Of a stretch of DNA of 64,000 nt, positions 1 to 12,200 are shown in pieces. Position 1 is the stretch's first letter. The number at the start of each line of letters is the position of its first letter. The DNA is from Coriaria nepalensis. Taxonomy: Eukaryota; Streptophyta; Magnoliopsida; Cucurbitales; Coriariaceae. The position numbers and the translations under genes are program-made. The notes below the pieces were generated by a model. The model was not told where the DNA came from and made no database searches. It saw only the letters and a program-made list of their open reading frames with translations. The stretch lies in assembly GCA_027186245.1 (NCBI GenBank), contig CP114492.1:2301501-2365500 (forward strand), given 5' to 3'.

Positions 1-664
1 CCTCAATTTGATGATCATTTACATCAATCATGAGATCAGGAAGGTCATAAAATGTGTCATCATAAGTATCTTCTGTAATTAATGGTGAACCACTTGATGA
101 GTCAAATAATTCGGCTCGGCTCGGCTCATTTCCGGCTTCAGCTTCAGTTTTGGCTCCAGCTTCAATGTCGTTTTTTTGATAAATAGTATTGTCATTATTA
201 TTATTATTATAATAGGTAGCGGCTTTGGCTGCAGCCGCTTGAATATCTTTAGGTGAAGTGGTAGTGGGACGAGGGAGCTTATGAGCAAGCTGAGGGAAAT
301 TGAGGTGAGCAGAGCGGCCCTTGATCGTTAGGGCTGCCACGTCGTGGGCCCGAGCAGCCATTTCCGGTGTCGGGAAAGTCCCGAGCCATATTCGGGATTT
401 TTTTCTCGGTTCTCGGATTTCAGACACCCATTTTCCCCATTGCCTCATTCTTACCCCGCGATATGTCGGGTGCTTCGACCCTTGACCATTACTTTGATCC
501 CTTTTACTTTGCTTATTTTTCTTGCTTCCCAAATTACAGGTTTTGGGTTTTCGAGAGCTTTTGTTGGAACATTTTTCATGAGAGGAGGTGGTGGTTGAAG
601 AAGAAGAATAAGAAGAGGAAGAGATGGATTGAGACTCGGAGTTGAGAATAGATGCTTCTTTCAT
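1..664 (-). CDS. DREB-type AP2/ERF transcription factor (partial, 3' end beyond window)
   Basis: Nuclear DNA-binding regulator; 221 codons are visible from the ATG at 664-662 with no stop before the window edge, so the C-terminus is missing. The N-terminus is Ser/Thr-rich and is followed by a basic stretch (about residues 48-64, many K/R). The AP2 domain covers about residues 67-125: it opens with [13 protein letters not shown], has Val80 and Glu85 at the positions that mark DREB rather than ERF proteins, and contains WLGTF and [10 protein letters not shown]. Just after it come LPRP and the [12 protein letters not shown] motif, typical of the A-4 (TINY-like) and A-5 groups. The visible C-terminal part is acidic ([15 protein letters not shown]), as expected of an activation region. 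Family members bind DRE/CRT elements in stress and growth responses; which A-4 member this is cannot be decided here. No intron is seen, which fits the family. Confidence 0.93.
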   Translation of the reverse strand, partial: MKEASILNSESQSISSSSYSSSSTTTSSHEKCSNKSSRKPKTCNLGSKKNKQSKRDQSNGQGSKHPTYRGVRMRQWGKWVSEIREPRKKSRIWLGTFPTPEMAARAHDVAALTIKGRSAHLNFPQLAHKLPRPTTTSPKDIQAAAAKAATYYNNNNNDNTIYQKNDIEAGAKTEAEAGNEPSRAELFDSSSGSPLITEDTYDDTFYDLPDLMIDVNDHQIE

Positions 665-870
665 TAGGGGAATAAAGAGAGAGAGGGAGAGGGAGAGGGA
701 GAGAGAGACAGAGATGTTGGAGAAAATGTGGAGAGGAGGCTTCCTATAGAGGTAGCTAAATTAAACACTAGAGAAGCTTCTTGAAATTCCTTAGTTAATG
801 ATATATGATAAAGGGGTGTGTATATATATATATATAGATATATATATGCACCCCTTTAAAATAGTGGGAC
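665..870 (-). promoter_or_regulatory. Leader and proximal promoter of the DREB-type gene
   Basis: On the + strand 678-714 is a nearly pure purine run (GA repeats), which reads as a CT-rich leader upstream of the ATG. A TA dinucleotide tract at about 820-848 lies some 155-185 bases upstream of the start codon and may serve as TATA box. The transcription start is not defined. Confidence 0.4.
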
Positions 871-3080
871 CAAAGCGTAAACCACATATCGTTGAATTGA
901 AAGTTTTCATATTCATTGGAAGTAAAATGAAAAAAAAAAAAATTTAATAATAATAATAATAAATAAAAATATACAACCTAAGAAAAGAAAATTGTAGTAA
1001 AAGAATTATAAATTATAAAAGAAAAAAAAAAGAAAATAATTAAAATGAATAAACAATCTCGAACTTATAAAGAGCTCAACTCCTAACTTCATCGAGAATT
1101 TTCAAAGTTTGTTTGTATGGGTCAACATTTTGTCCATTAATTTGGTCAACAAGCAAACAAACTAGAAGTAAGGTATTTTTGCAAATAACAAAATAAAAGA
1201 GAGTGAATTTTTAAAAATGGTGGGCCCACGATTCTTCATGTAATTGCAAAGTGCTAACCTCACTCTCTTCTTTACTGTAAAGTGACAAAAAGAAAATGTA
1301 GTAAAAGCAGTCAATTCAAAATGAAAGCTGGCTTATGGTCCCGCAAACCCCCCCGCCCCCCTTAACTTCATTACTAAGATCTTTTCTCCTACGAGGACTT
1401 GATCACTTGTAGCCACTAGTATTGTACCCCTCAGATGTCAGTTTTGTCCCGGTTGTTGAATCTGTGTAATTAATTGACCATTCCTACAAGTTTGGTAATT
1501 TCCATTAATTTTTCATATTTTTAGTGTGTTGTGTTGATCTAACATCAATATTATGTTCATGATATTTACCAAGAAACAGATAGAGCGTGAAGGGGTTTTG
1601 CTGATTTGTTTGACAAATTCCTTTCTGACGTTTAAAGTTAGTGATCGAAAAGAAAAGTAACCTAAACTTAATATCAAGATTTCTTATTGTGTGTACACCT
1701 AAGCATAAGTATTCCTTTATATTTATGGTACATTTTAGGATAAATCCATGTGTATATTGTAAATATTGATAATAAAGCAAATATATCTTTATAAAGAAAG
1801 GATGTGTTTCATGTTTAGCGCACAATCCTTATTTGTTTTCCTCAAAATCGACTTCTTTTCTATTAGGTATTGTACCTTAACGTTACTATACATCAATTGT
1901 GAAATTCTTATCAGTGAAGATTTTTCTTCTAACTTTTTCGATGATTTTCTCATTCTACTTTTCTAATTTGAGAAGACGAATTACTCTTCAGATTTATTTT
2001 CTACTTTTAAAGAACGAGCGTATAATAATCTAATATGTTATCACATTAATTGGGACAAAATTTGTACCATCATGAATAAATGTTAAATGTAGATTTATTA
2101 GTAACTTGTCAAAGTCTGATTAGGGTTTAGCTTGGATTAGTATATTGCAATTTTACTACGTAGAATCTAAGTTAAAACTTCATGAATTGATCCACATTTC
2201 ATACACAACACTAATCATCTGTCATTCACCAAAATTAGAATTAGAACTCGAATCTGAATTCCGACCCCTCCATTTTGATCTCAGGGATAAAACAAATTCT
2301 TGAGAGCATTGTAATATTGCATGTAAGATTGTGGTATATATATAACATGAGATGCGTAGCACTTTCACGTGAGTGTTTTACAAATAAGGTTTGAACTTAT
2401 TGCTCTTCTGTCAGGCCAGCTTATTCTAGGGCCAAAATCCTTGTACCCTACTGTATACTCCAATTATTTGATTTATTTTCCTTTTTCTTTTTAAATATTA
2501 AATATTATTTATTTTATTTTCTGAAAAAAATATTCAGGCGTTGTCGACTTTGAAGGAAATAATTGAATTTAGTTTCTCGATTATCATAATAATATGATAT
2601 GTTGATTAAGTATACCACGTTATAATATTATTTTTCCCAAATATTTTAAGAATAAAAATATTATTTTTTTTTATTATTTTTTAATAATTCTTAAAAATAA
2701 TTAAAAATTAAAACATATATTTTAAATTAGAAAAAATATATTTTTAATTTTATAAATATAAATATATATTTTTAAATATAAAAATATATTTTTAAATACG
2801 TAGTTAAGGAAACTTAAAATATTTTTTAACAGTTAATATTAGAACGAGACAGAGGACTGACAGAGAGCCTGCCTTCCGTCACTTTTGAATGCCAGTACCG
2901 TACGTAGCGTACCGTTATGAGGATGTCTCTGACTCAATCCTTCCAAACGTTTTTCATGCAAACATTGATTGGAACTGCTCGAATAAAGTTATTGGACCGA
3001 TTGGTTTACAAAAAGTTAGAAACCTGCTGGAGCATAGCAATTGGTTATTCAACTCTGAGTGGTGTAATAATTAAGAATAG
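871..3080. other. AT-rich intergenic stretch, no gene seen
   Basis: Short open frames around 1505-1966 and 2889-3171 have no recognisable domain and no coding-like composition. 2470-2830 is extremely AT-rich, with repeated TTTTTAAATATA-like blocks. I see no structural RNA or clear transposon ends. Confidence 0.6.
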
Positions 3081-3992
3081 TGTTTGGAATGTGTGCCTTT
3101 TTATCATTCAGATTCCAATCAGATTTCATTTTCGCAGAATTAAACATAAGAAAAACGAATACATAGGTTGAAATCTTCTCCATATTATTTATGAAGAAAA
3201 AATTTGATAAGTTTATATTTAAAGAATTTTATTTTATTTTATAAGATTTTTAAGGAAAAAAATAATTAGATTTTAAAAGAAAAAATAATAAAATATTAAA
3301 ATTAGATTTAAAATTAAATTTTAAAAAAATTTATTTGTTGAGTTTTTAAAAATAATTAACTCATAAATAAGAAAAAGTATTGAAATTATCTTATTCTTTA
3401 TATAGAAAAAATTTAGTGAGTTTATAATTAAAGTTTATAAGAATTTTTAAAAAAAGAAATAATTGAACTTTAAAAAATTTAATAACTTTACGTAATTCAC
3501 TTCACTGAAATAAAAATAAAATAGATCTAAGAAGTTACATCCATAACGCTTTGAAAAACTTGTCAAAAACTCAATAACACTATCTTATCATTCCTTTACA
3601 TAGGATTACAAAGTTCAAACAACACAGATTAAGCCAATAACCATTTCTTAAATCAATACCTCTAAAACATAAAATCAAATTGTAGATTCTCAAGAAAAGA
3701 AGAAGAAAAACCTTTTTCACACAAGAAACAGTAAGGCAAAATCATAAAAACCATGAAAATCCAACAATCCAAAAACATGTGTGAGAGATAGAGATTCTGA
3801 AAGCACAACTTTGGAAGATGAGGTCAAAAAATTATGTTTGAATAACTCTAACGGGTTAATACATTTTATACGTCTGAATAAAAAGTGACCCGAAAAAATC
3901 TATTGGGTAATTGGTTTACCTAATGGTGCTCCATCTCCAAATCCAAAGGCTAGTTTAGGTTTCTAATTAGGCCTCACCCAATAAACCCAACA
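3081..3992 (-). repeat. Copia 3' LTR (left copy)
   Basis: The boundaries are set by the TG at 3081, the CA at 3991-3992 and the adjoining polypurine tract. Compared with the right copy it holds an extra very AT-rich stretch at about 3180-3480, probably a later insertion. Confidence 0.75.
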
Positions 3993-4004
3993 ACCTCCAC
4001 CTTT
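3993..4004 (-). other. Copia polypurine tract
   Basis: Minus-strand AAAGGTGGAGGT directly precedes the TGTTGGGTTT start of the 3' LTR, the expected place for plus-strand priming. Confidence 0.75.
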
Positions 4005-4007
4005 AAA

Positions 4008-7000
4008 TTACACCAAGTGCAACATATCTATGCAATGATTGAACTTGTTCACAGTAATACTTTTAGTACCCATATCTATCGGATTCTCTTCAGTAGGAAT
4101 CTTATAGATTTTCACAAATCCATTAGATATATGATCTCTTAAAAAATGGTACTTGACATCCACATATTTAGTATGTTTGTGGTTAACTGAAATTTTGCTT
4201 AAATATATTGCACTTTGACTATCATAATAGATAATACAACACACCTTAAGCATACCAATTTCCATAGCCCTATTGCCTCTTTAAAAGCCTCTGTTAGAGC
4301 AACATATTTTGCTTCAGTAGAAGAGAGTGCAACCAAATATTGCAATTGTAATTTCCAACTCATACAATTCCCTCCAACAAGGAACTGATAAGTAGTTGTT
4401 AATTTTCTCGAGTCACCATCTTTTACAAAGTCAGAATCAACAAAATCAACTAGAGAGAAATCATTAGTTCATTTTTTAAAATTCAAACCAATATGAGCAG
4501 TACAATTTAGATACAAATGAAGCCATTTTAATGCAACCTAATGCTCAAATCCTGAATTTGACATAAACCTACTAAGTAATGATATAACATATGATAAATA
4601 TGCCTTAATACTTATCATAGAATATATTACTGGGCCTATTGCATTAGAATGAGGTACTTTTCCATCTTTAAAATTTCATATTAAATTTTAGGGCATTGTT
4701 GTTTACTTAACACAAAGTGACTAGTCAACAGAAGACTCATTGGCTTGCTGTTAGACATTCCAAATTTAAATGCAACTTTAATTAAATAAGTGTTTTGATG
4801 CAGCTTAAGTAAAATTTCCGACTTTTTTCTAAAGATTTCCATACTTAATATTTTCTTTACTTCTCCTAACTCTTTCCCATCAAATTATGAACCTAACTTT
4901 ATTTTAACTCTTTAATTCTAGATGTAGACTTACTTAACAGTAGCATATCATCTATATACAGATAAATATGTTCAGCTTTATTCAAAGCATATCATCTAAT
5001 AAAACCTATTTTTGTTATATATGCATCAAAATGTTTATACCATTATCTTGTGGATTGTTTAAGACCATATAAAGACTTATTGAGTAAACATACATGATTA
5101 TGATACTTTTTATCTATAAATCCTATAGGTTGATTCATATAGATAATTTCTTCTAATTCACCTTGCATGAATGTTTTTTTCACATCTATTGTTTTAGTTC
5201 TAAATCAAAACAAGCAACAAATGATAACATCATTCTTATAGTTTTGAATTTTACCACGAGATAGAAAATTTATGGATAGTATATTCTCTCATTTCAGGTA
5301 ATATCCTTAGCTACTAATCTAGTTTTATATCTAACTGGTTCATCAGAAGACATTCCCTCTTTAATTTTAAAAATCCATTTACAATCAATCAATTTATGCT
5401 TTTTAGCCTTGGAACCAAAGTCTAGGTTTTATTTACCAATAAAGAATTCATCTTCTTTTGCATAGTCAACTGCCACTATTTACTTTCCTTTGAAGTAATG
5501 ACAGTTTGCATACTCTACCTCAATATGTGTTTCATCATTATAATTATTAGATGATGAAACATCAATTGATATACTTATAAAATTGTTGACATTTTTACTA
5601 GGAAATTTATTTTCCCTAAATACATCTCTACTTATTATTACTCTAACATCTATTAACTCTATATCCCATAACCCTTTGCTCCTTCCTCATATCTTAGAAT
5701 TTTGTGATCTTGGATTAAGTTTCCCATCTGATTTGAGGCCAAGCATCCAAAAACCCTTAAGTGTCCTAGAGTTGGTTTTCTATTATACCATTTTTTGGAG
5801 GACATTTAAGATCTAGTACATTGGATGGGCTTTTTATTAACTAGGTATGCAACTGTCCTAACAGCTTTCCCCCAGAAAGTCTTAGACAAACTTGAAGTAA
5901 ATAGTAAACATCTAACAGTTTCCAACAAAATTCTATTAATCCTTTTAGCTATTTCGTTTTGTTGTGGTGTTTTAATGACTGTTCTATGCCTAAGTATACC
6001 TTTTTTTTTATAGAACTCATCAAATGCACTGTTACAAAACTCTAACCCATTATCATTTCTACAAGTTTTAACTTTCTTATCAATCTGGTTTTCAACTAAA
6101 GTTTTCCAAGTCTCTTACTTATCTAAGATTTCCTCTTTAGATCCAAGTAAGAATACCCAAACCATCCAACTGAAATCATCTACAATAGATGAGAAAAATA
6201 TATTCCCACCATGTGAGGTAACTTTTTCCGGTCTCCACAAATCAGAATGCACATATTTAAATAGATGACTATCCTTAGGAAAGCTATGCCTATATTTTTT
6301 TTCCTAGTATGCATATTTTACAAAATATTAAAGATCAAACATAAACATTACCAAGTGAACCTTGGTTGCATAAGACTTATATACTTTTCTCATTCATATG
6401 GCATAACCTTAAGTGTCAAGTATCTGTCTTAACAGTATTTGATGAGATCAAGACAACATCAGTTTTAGCATGAAAATAATATCCACTTAATACATACAAG
6501 CCATTTTTTCTTAATTCTCTTTAAGATAGGTTTATTGTTTTTATACACAATCATACAACCATTTTTTTCCATATATGAAGAATCATCTAGTGTTCCTAAT
6601 GATATCATATTTCTTTTAACTCAGGAATACATCTTACTTTAGTTAATAACACAATGCTACCATCCTACAATTTCAATGATATATTTCTAATACCAGCAAT
6701 TTTATAAATATGATTATCACTCATAAAAATAGATCCAGATTTAGACACTTCGAAATTTTGAAACTAATCCTTATTAGTGCACATATGAAAAGTACATCTA
6801 GAATTTAATATATCACTGAAAACACTCATTTTCAGTGATATATTTTGACATATTTAGTAATTCATAGTTAGTATTATTTCTATCTACTACTATATTACTT
6901 TCTAGATTGATTTTGTTTCTTAAAAGTATAATAGTCCTTCCGAAGGTGACCAGATTTATTGCAAAAGTAACATTTTCTACACTCATCCTTGTTATTTTTC

Positions 7001-7659
7001 TTATCAATATACTTTTTCTTACGAACTTTCTTATTTGAGTTGTTTGGGTTATTCATCTTCTTTACTTTACTTTTTCATGAATAGATTGTTATTGATTCTC
7101 TTAGAGGTATTCAATTCAAGTTTCCTAGCTTGTAATCCTGCCATGACTAAATCTACCCTAGGTACTAATCTTGTGTACTTAAAGGGAATTTTTAACAATT
7201 AAGGATTCATCACTAACAGACTGCAACAATATCATAGCTTGAGAAATGTCATCTATAGCTTGATCTGTTCCTTTCAAAGTAAATACTAGTTTTAAAAGTT
7301 CATCTATATTGTTATCAAAGTATTTAGAGTTATCCAATGTCCCATGAAAATAAGGATCTATTTAGAAAAGCTAAAAGACTGAACAACATAGATAGAGTTA
7401 AGCTTATCCCATAGAGAGATAGATGTCTCCTCTATATCCACATTTCTCGGAACACTTTCTGAGTGATTCAGAATCAACAAATCATATGCCTCATGGTTAA
7501 TGTCTGCCTTTTTCGTTGATTAGCAGGTCATTTTTTTGGGTCCTCTTCCGGTACAATTAAAACCGTATTATGAGACACAAATGCTCTCATCTTTTTTCTC
7601 CATGTTCCAAAGTCCATTTTCCCATCAAATATAGGGATATATGGTCGAGTGGTTGTCAT
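4008..7659 (-). pseudogene. Copia gag-pol polyprotein, disrupted
   Basis: The gag start is at 7659 (MTTTRPYIPIFDGKMDFGTW, the usual Copia gag opening). A zinc knuckle at about 6931-6975 reads CYFC-NKSG-H but its last cysteine is a tyrosine. Integrase is shown by RNDNGLEF at about 6036-6058 and TPQQNE at about 5950-5970. Reverse transcriptase is shown by YIDDML at 4941-4958, and the RNase H end by DSQSAIYLSK at about 4200-4225 and the DVKYHFLRDHI block at about 4125-4165. Several frameshifts and stops separate these pieces. Only the last 85 codons (4008-4265) form a clean reading frame. Confidence 0.9.
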
Positions 7660-7985
7660 CTCTCTCTCAGTCTAGTTTATTTTGTTCAAGAAACTAGACA
7701 ATTTGCAAAACAAGTTTGCACATAAATTCTCAATTATATTCACATAGAAAAAAAATTGATTTTCAAACCCTTTTGAATTCACAGATAAGTAAGAAAAATT
7801 ATAATCAAGATTAATTTTCAAGAAAGATTTTAGAACATATATCATAGATCAAGAACAATAGATATTCAAGTCTTAAGTCAAGTATATATCATAATAAGAA
7901 CTCAAACATCAACACACGGATCTATAAACAGGGTTCAATCAATCACATAAAAATAATCTTCTAAGATTTAAACTCTCTTAAACCA

Positions 7986-7998
7986 GGCTCTAATACCA
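7986..7998 (-). other. Copia primer-binding site (initiator tRNA-Met)
   Basis: Minus-strand TGGTATTAGAGCC lies next to the 5' LTR. It matches the usual TGGTATCAGAGC complement of tRNA-iMet with one change. Confidence 0.85.
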
Positions 7999-7999
7999 C

Positions 8000-8425
8000 T
8001 ATTAGAAATTTGTGCCTTTTATCATTCGGCTTCCAATTCAATTTTCTAAGTTCTTTAACCTAAATCTTTATCTATTAGATTTTAGATTAATGTTTTTCAA
8101 AGATTAAATCGTAGAACGAGAGAATAGAGATAAGAAACGAGATCACACAGATTTAGATGGTTCACCTCACTGAGATCAAATAGATCTATGAATCTACATC
8201 TACGAAGCTCCGAAAAAACCATCGGAAACTCAATATCATTATAGTATCAATTTTTTGTACACATGATTACAAAGTTACAACAACATAGATTGAACCAATA
8301 GATCAATACCTTTAAAATAGAAAATCAAATCGTAGATTCTCAAGAAAAGGAGAAGCAAAATCTTTTCACACAAGAAGCATTAAGATCATACCAGAAAACA
8401 AGGCAAAATGATAGAAACCATGATC
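8000..8425 (-). repeat. Copia 5' LTR (right copy, truncated)
   Basis: Homologous to the left LTR from the TATTAGAAA end through the motif at 8400-8420. After about 8425 the similarity stops, so roughly the U3 end is missing. Confidence 0.75.
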
Positions 8426-9205
8426 TACTTTCACTATTGAAACACGTTTATTTTCACTATTGGCTTACTTACAGAGATGTATATGGATCTACTTTCTTTT
8501 TATTCTCGTAATATAGTGTGTACATTACATGTGTATTTCAGAGAGTTTGAGGTGAAATTCATTACATACAACTTACTGTTTTTTAAAGTTGTTCGAGTGG
8601 TCTTAAATTCGATGGGTCATTCTTGTCGAGTTATGGCCAAAGAAAAAACTCATTACCTTTCTCGTGTTAATTAGTTATATACATTCGATACGTTAAATAA
8701 TCTCTCCCGAATTGAATTGAATCTTCCATTTGGCTCTCACCTTATATAAGAGATCAGTTGAGGGCTTGAGAGGTTTTTTCCTTCGGGTTGGTAGGAAAAG
8801 CTTTCACTTCGCAGCTGATTGGCTTGTTGGAAGATGGAACAAACAAATAAATAATAACGCAAAGCTGATATATATCATCTCAAATCTTATTCATAAATAT
8901 CACTATATATAAAAATAATATTTTATCCTATAACCCGTGTCTCAAATAATTAGTAACATAATTTGGTCTCCACTGTTTCTACACGCTACTACTCTTGTAA
9001 ATGACGCAAACAAAACGTTATTCTACTTTTATTTTCCACACAACTTATTCAGATGACAATAGAAAACGGTTAAGAACAAAAAAAAAAAAAAAAAAAAAGT
9101 TAATACAGAAGTTATTCAACAACCGTTCTTCCCTTCCTCCTGGGGGCTATAACTGAGTAAATTTGGTCAAAAAAACATGTTGCCCAGTCGAATGATAGAT
9201 ACCCT
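8426..9205. other. Spacer and ACX1 3' flank
   Basis: No coding potential is recognised. A run of 21 A occupies 9078-9098 (+ strand), just beyond the 3' end of the acyl-CoA oxidase gene. The first ~100 bases below 9206 are probably its 3' UTR. Confidence 0.5.
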
Positions 9206-12200
9206 TCAAAGCCTAGCGTTACGAAGCTGCTGCTTAAGCATAGGCCGAATATATTCATAGTAACCATCTGGAACAACCGAGTCATTAAGAGGATCTTTCC
9301 ATGCCTCCTCGTAGAGTTTTGGATACACGTTCCCATCATATCGGCCAAGAACCGAGCCCAAGAAATGGTCTGTGTAATCAAAGGCGTCGACTAGAGAGAT
9401 GGCATTGGGACGTAACTAATGATAAAAGTACAGAAATTAATTAAGTGAATTGGAAGCTCTCCATTTGAGTTCACTAACTAGACTGGCATTTAGCAAAATT
9501 GATGTTTAGAGTAGTGTATTTTACTTATATTTTATAGGCCCAAACTAGAATTGGGTTCTAGAGTGGATCCTAAGTGTATTTTTGTTAGATTCTATGGGAC
9601 CTAAACCAAACTTTTTGAAGCCGAACGAGACATTTCCCTTACATGGATCCTAAATGATCCAGAAGTAGGTGTCCCATATTTTATTGATACAAGCTTGCCA
9701 CCTCAAGTCATACTTGTCAGAAGTTCAAAAGGAGACTCGACGATGGCATAAGACAGCATCATCTTTTTGGACAAAAAGTGTAATCTTAAGATTGGGGAAG
9801 AAGAAATAGATGAAAAATAAAGATGGAAGGAGATGTAGTTGTTGGGGTTCGAACCTGTGAATATAGAGACCTGAGTTGATCATTGGCGAGTAAAGCTTGC
9901 TTTGAAGTGATGCAGCTAGTGGAAAGAAAATCGCCAAGGTGTTTGTGAAGAAGATATAGGGCATATACGTTGCATAGGATCCTTAATTGGTCTTTCACTC
10001 CTTTTCCAGGTATGTCTTGTTTTAATTTATCAATGAACCTGAAAACAATGTGATTATTAGACAAAATTAAATTACCTCGACACAGGGTAAAGTGAGCAAG
10101 ATTTGATTATAACCAAACGGACAAGATTTGTTTATAACCAAATGGAATATTAACTAAAATACTATTGAATGGATGGGAACATTACTTGGACACAACAATT
10201 AACTGGCAGTGAGCAACTGCAGCTTCGGCTAAATTTGCTGAAAGTTCCAGAAACCCTGAAGCAAAAGAGAATAAGATTTGAACATTAGAATTTGGTAGAG
10301 GGTGATTTTACACGTACACTTAGTATTTGTTATCTCAAAATTGATTACTAATGCATCTCAAATAGTATTACTGAGTTAGAAGTAGACATGTACCCTCTTC
10401 TGGATTATCAAACTGGCTTAGTTTTTTAGCAACGGCAACAGACATCCTCAATGACCTCACTTCAAAAACCTCCAGTATTACACTAGGGTTTAACCAATCC
10501 TCAGCTGCAGTGCATCAAACATGAAAGGTGTTACTAATCTGTTTAAAATAAAACTCGGTAAGGCTATCTCAGCAAGTTCATTTTCACCCTCTACACAGGG
10601 TAAAACTCCAGTATTTGTCATTTTCCAAAGGCCCTGCTATAATAAGGCTTGGAAATTGCAATAGAAACACCTAACTTCTCAAGTTTCCATTGAAACAATA
10701 CAAGTTCTCTTTAAATTGTTAAGATATGTAGAATGCTGTAAGTCTGAAGTTTAACAAGTACCTTTTTGAACATCACAGTGAGATTGCATCAGATGCTCAG
10801 CTCGGCCCATATAAGCTGTTGTTCCAACAAGCTTTTTCCCTGAACCCAGCTGAGAAACAGTCTTCACGAGAAACCTTGCAACCTACACGAATAGGTTTGG
10901 TAGACTGTCAGGTTTACTTTGATTGAGAACAAAAATCCAGCCCCTGAATTCCACTTTTCTCTTTGGCCAAAAAAAATCCAGTTTTCTCACGCTGTGAGAG
11001 AAGTTAGTCACTAACATAACCAAGTTTGTGTACCTCCTCAACATTTAGCCTTTTTACCCAAGATAAGCTTCCTAAATTCATCAAATCTAAGGTACACTTT
11101 GAAAAGTAGTAATAGATGTAATACAAAATTCTCAAGGCCTTTAGTAACAAAAAGTAGCAATCACAATTTATCATTTTTTTTCCAGATAATGAAAGTTAAT
11201 TAGTTTTACCCAATACAAATATAAGCAGTTCCAAGATTCTACCCCAGAACATACAAACTAGTTGGTTCCTACTTCGTAAAATCAAATTTCATCACATTCA
11301 CAAAACAAAACATTTTCAAATTATCTTGTGCCTCGCGTATGATGTAAGGTCACTTATGGTTCCAACCAATGACCCAAATCTACCAAAGAAAGGTATCACA
11401 ATTCACATACCTGTAAAAGCAAGACAACATTGTCTCCTTCATATGTACAGGCAGGGACGTAAACTGCAAACAACTCTGGAAGCCCACTGCTACAAAGGTA
11501 ACCATGGCCACCACATAATTTCCGGCATTCCTCAATTCCATCCTGCAACCAAAGTTTTGTCAACTCAAAGCAGAAGAACAGGGTTGTGCCCGGCCACAAG
11601 GAAATATTAACAATGTGCGATTATACCTCGGTACTGGGAAGACATATGAAATAAGCCAGGAAGCATCATAGCTTCTATTATCCCAAGTAAAGAACTTGGG
11701 TCTACAAAGTTTCATGAATGTACTTCTATTATATTTATTCATAGAAAGTTTGTCCCTACGATTACAGTTTTAGCCCTGAGAAACATACTGTAGGGTCCAT
11801 TTCAGATTCCAGTTCACTACAAATATTGTTCACTTTACCATTGTGTTTGGTTTATATCTAATTTGTAACCATTTTAAATACTTGGATCAGTTGCTTCAGA
11901 CCCCTATCTAATGTGGTGTACGTCAAAAGAATATTGAATCAGTTGAGGAGCTAAGCAGTGACTATCACAGCATGGTTTACCTTTAGAAAACTCAGTTGGA
12001 GGGGATGAAAGAGCCACATAAGGGCTTGAATGTGCCTTCTCGGAATATGCTAATCAAACCTCAATAAACCAAATGACTATTTTACTAAGCCCATGTGTGA
12101 TTTTACATGCGTATGTGTGGCATGAGTGTGTGGGAATGGGAGGGACAGACAGAGAGAGACAAATCTCAAACTTAATAATGTAAGACAATAATCAATATTG

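Larger units (their letters stand above)
3081..8425 (-). mobile_element. Degenerate Ty1/copia LTR retrotransposon
   Basis: Read on the minus strand the element runs 5' LTR (right), primer-binding site, gag, protease/integrase, reverse transcriptase, RNase H, polypurine tract, 3' LTR (left). The order integrase before RT defines it as Copia. Recognisable pieces are scattered over all frames with many stops, so it is dead. The two LTR copies share long stretches (for example 3594-3760 against 8258-8420) but differ at many sites and by indels, indicating an old insertion. The 5' LTR ends abruptly near 8425, so no target-site duplication can be checked. Confidence 0.9.

Noticed and set aside
5583..6013. 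Plus-strand open frames (77 and 62 codons)
   Set aside because: They are antisense to the integrase region of the Copia element.
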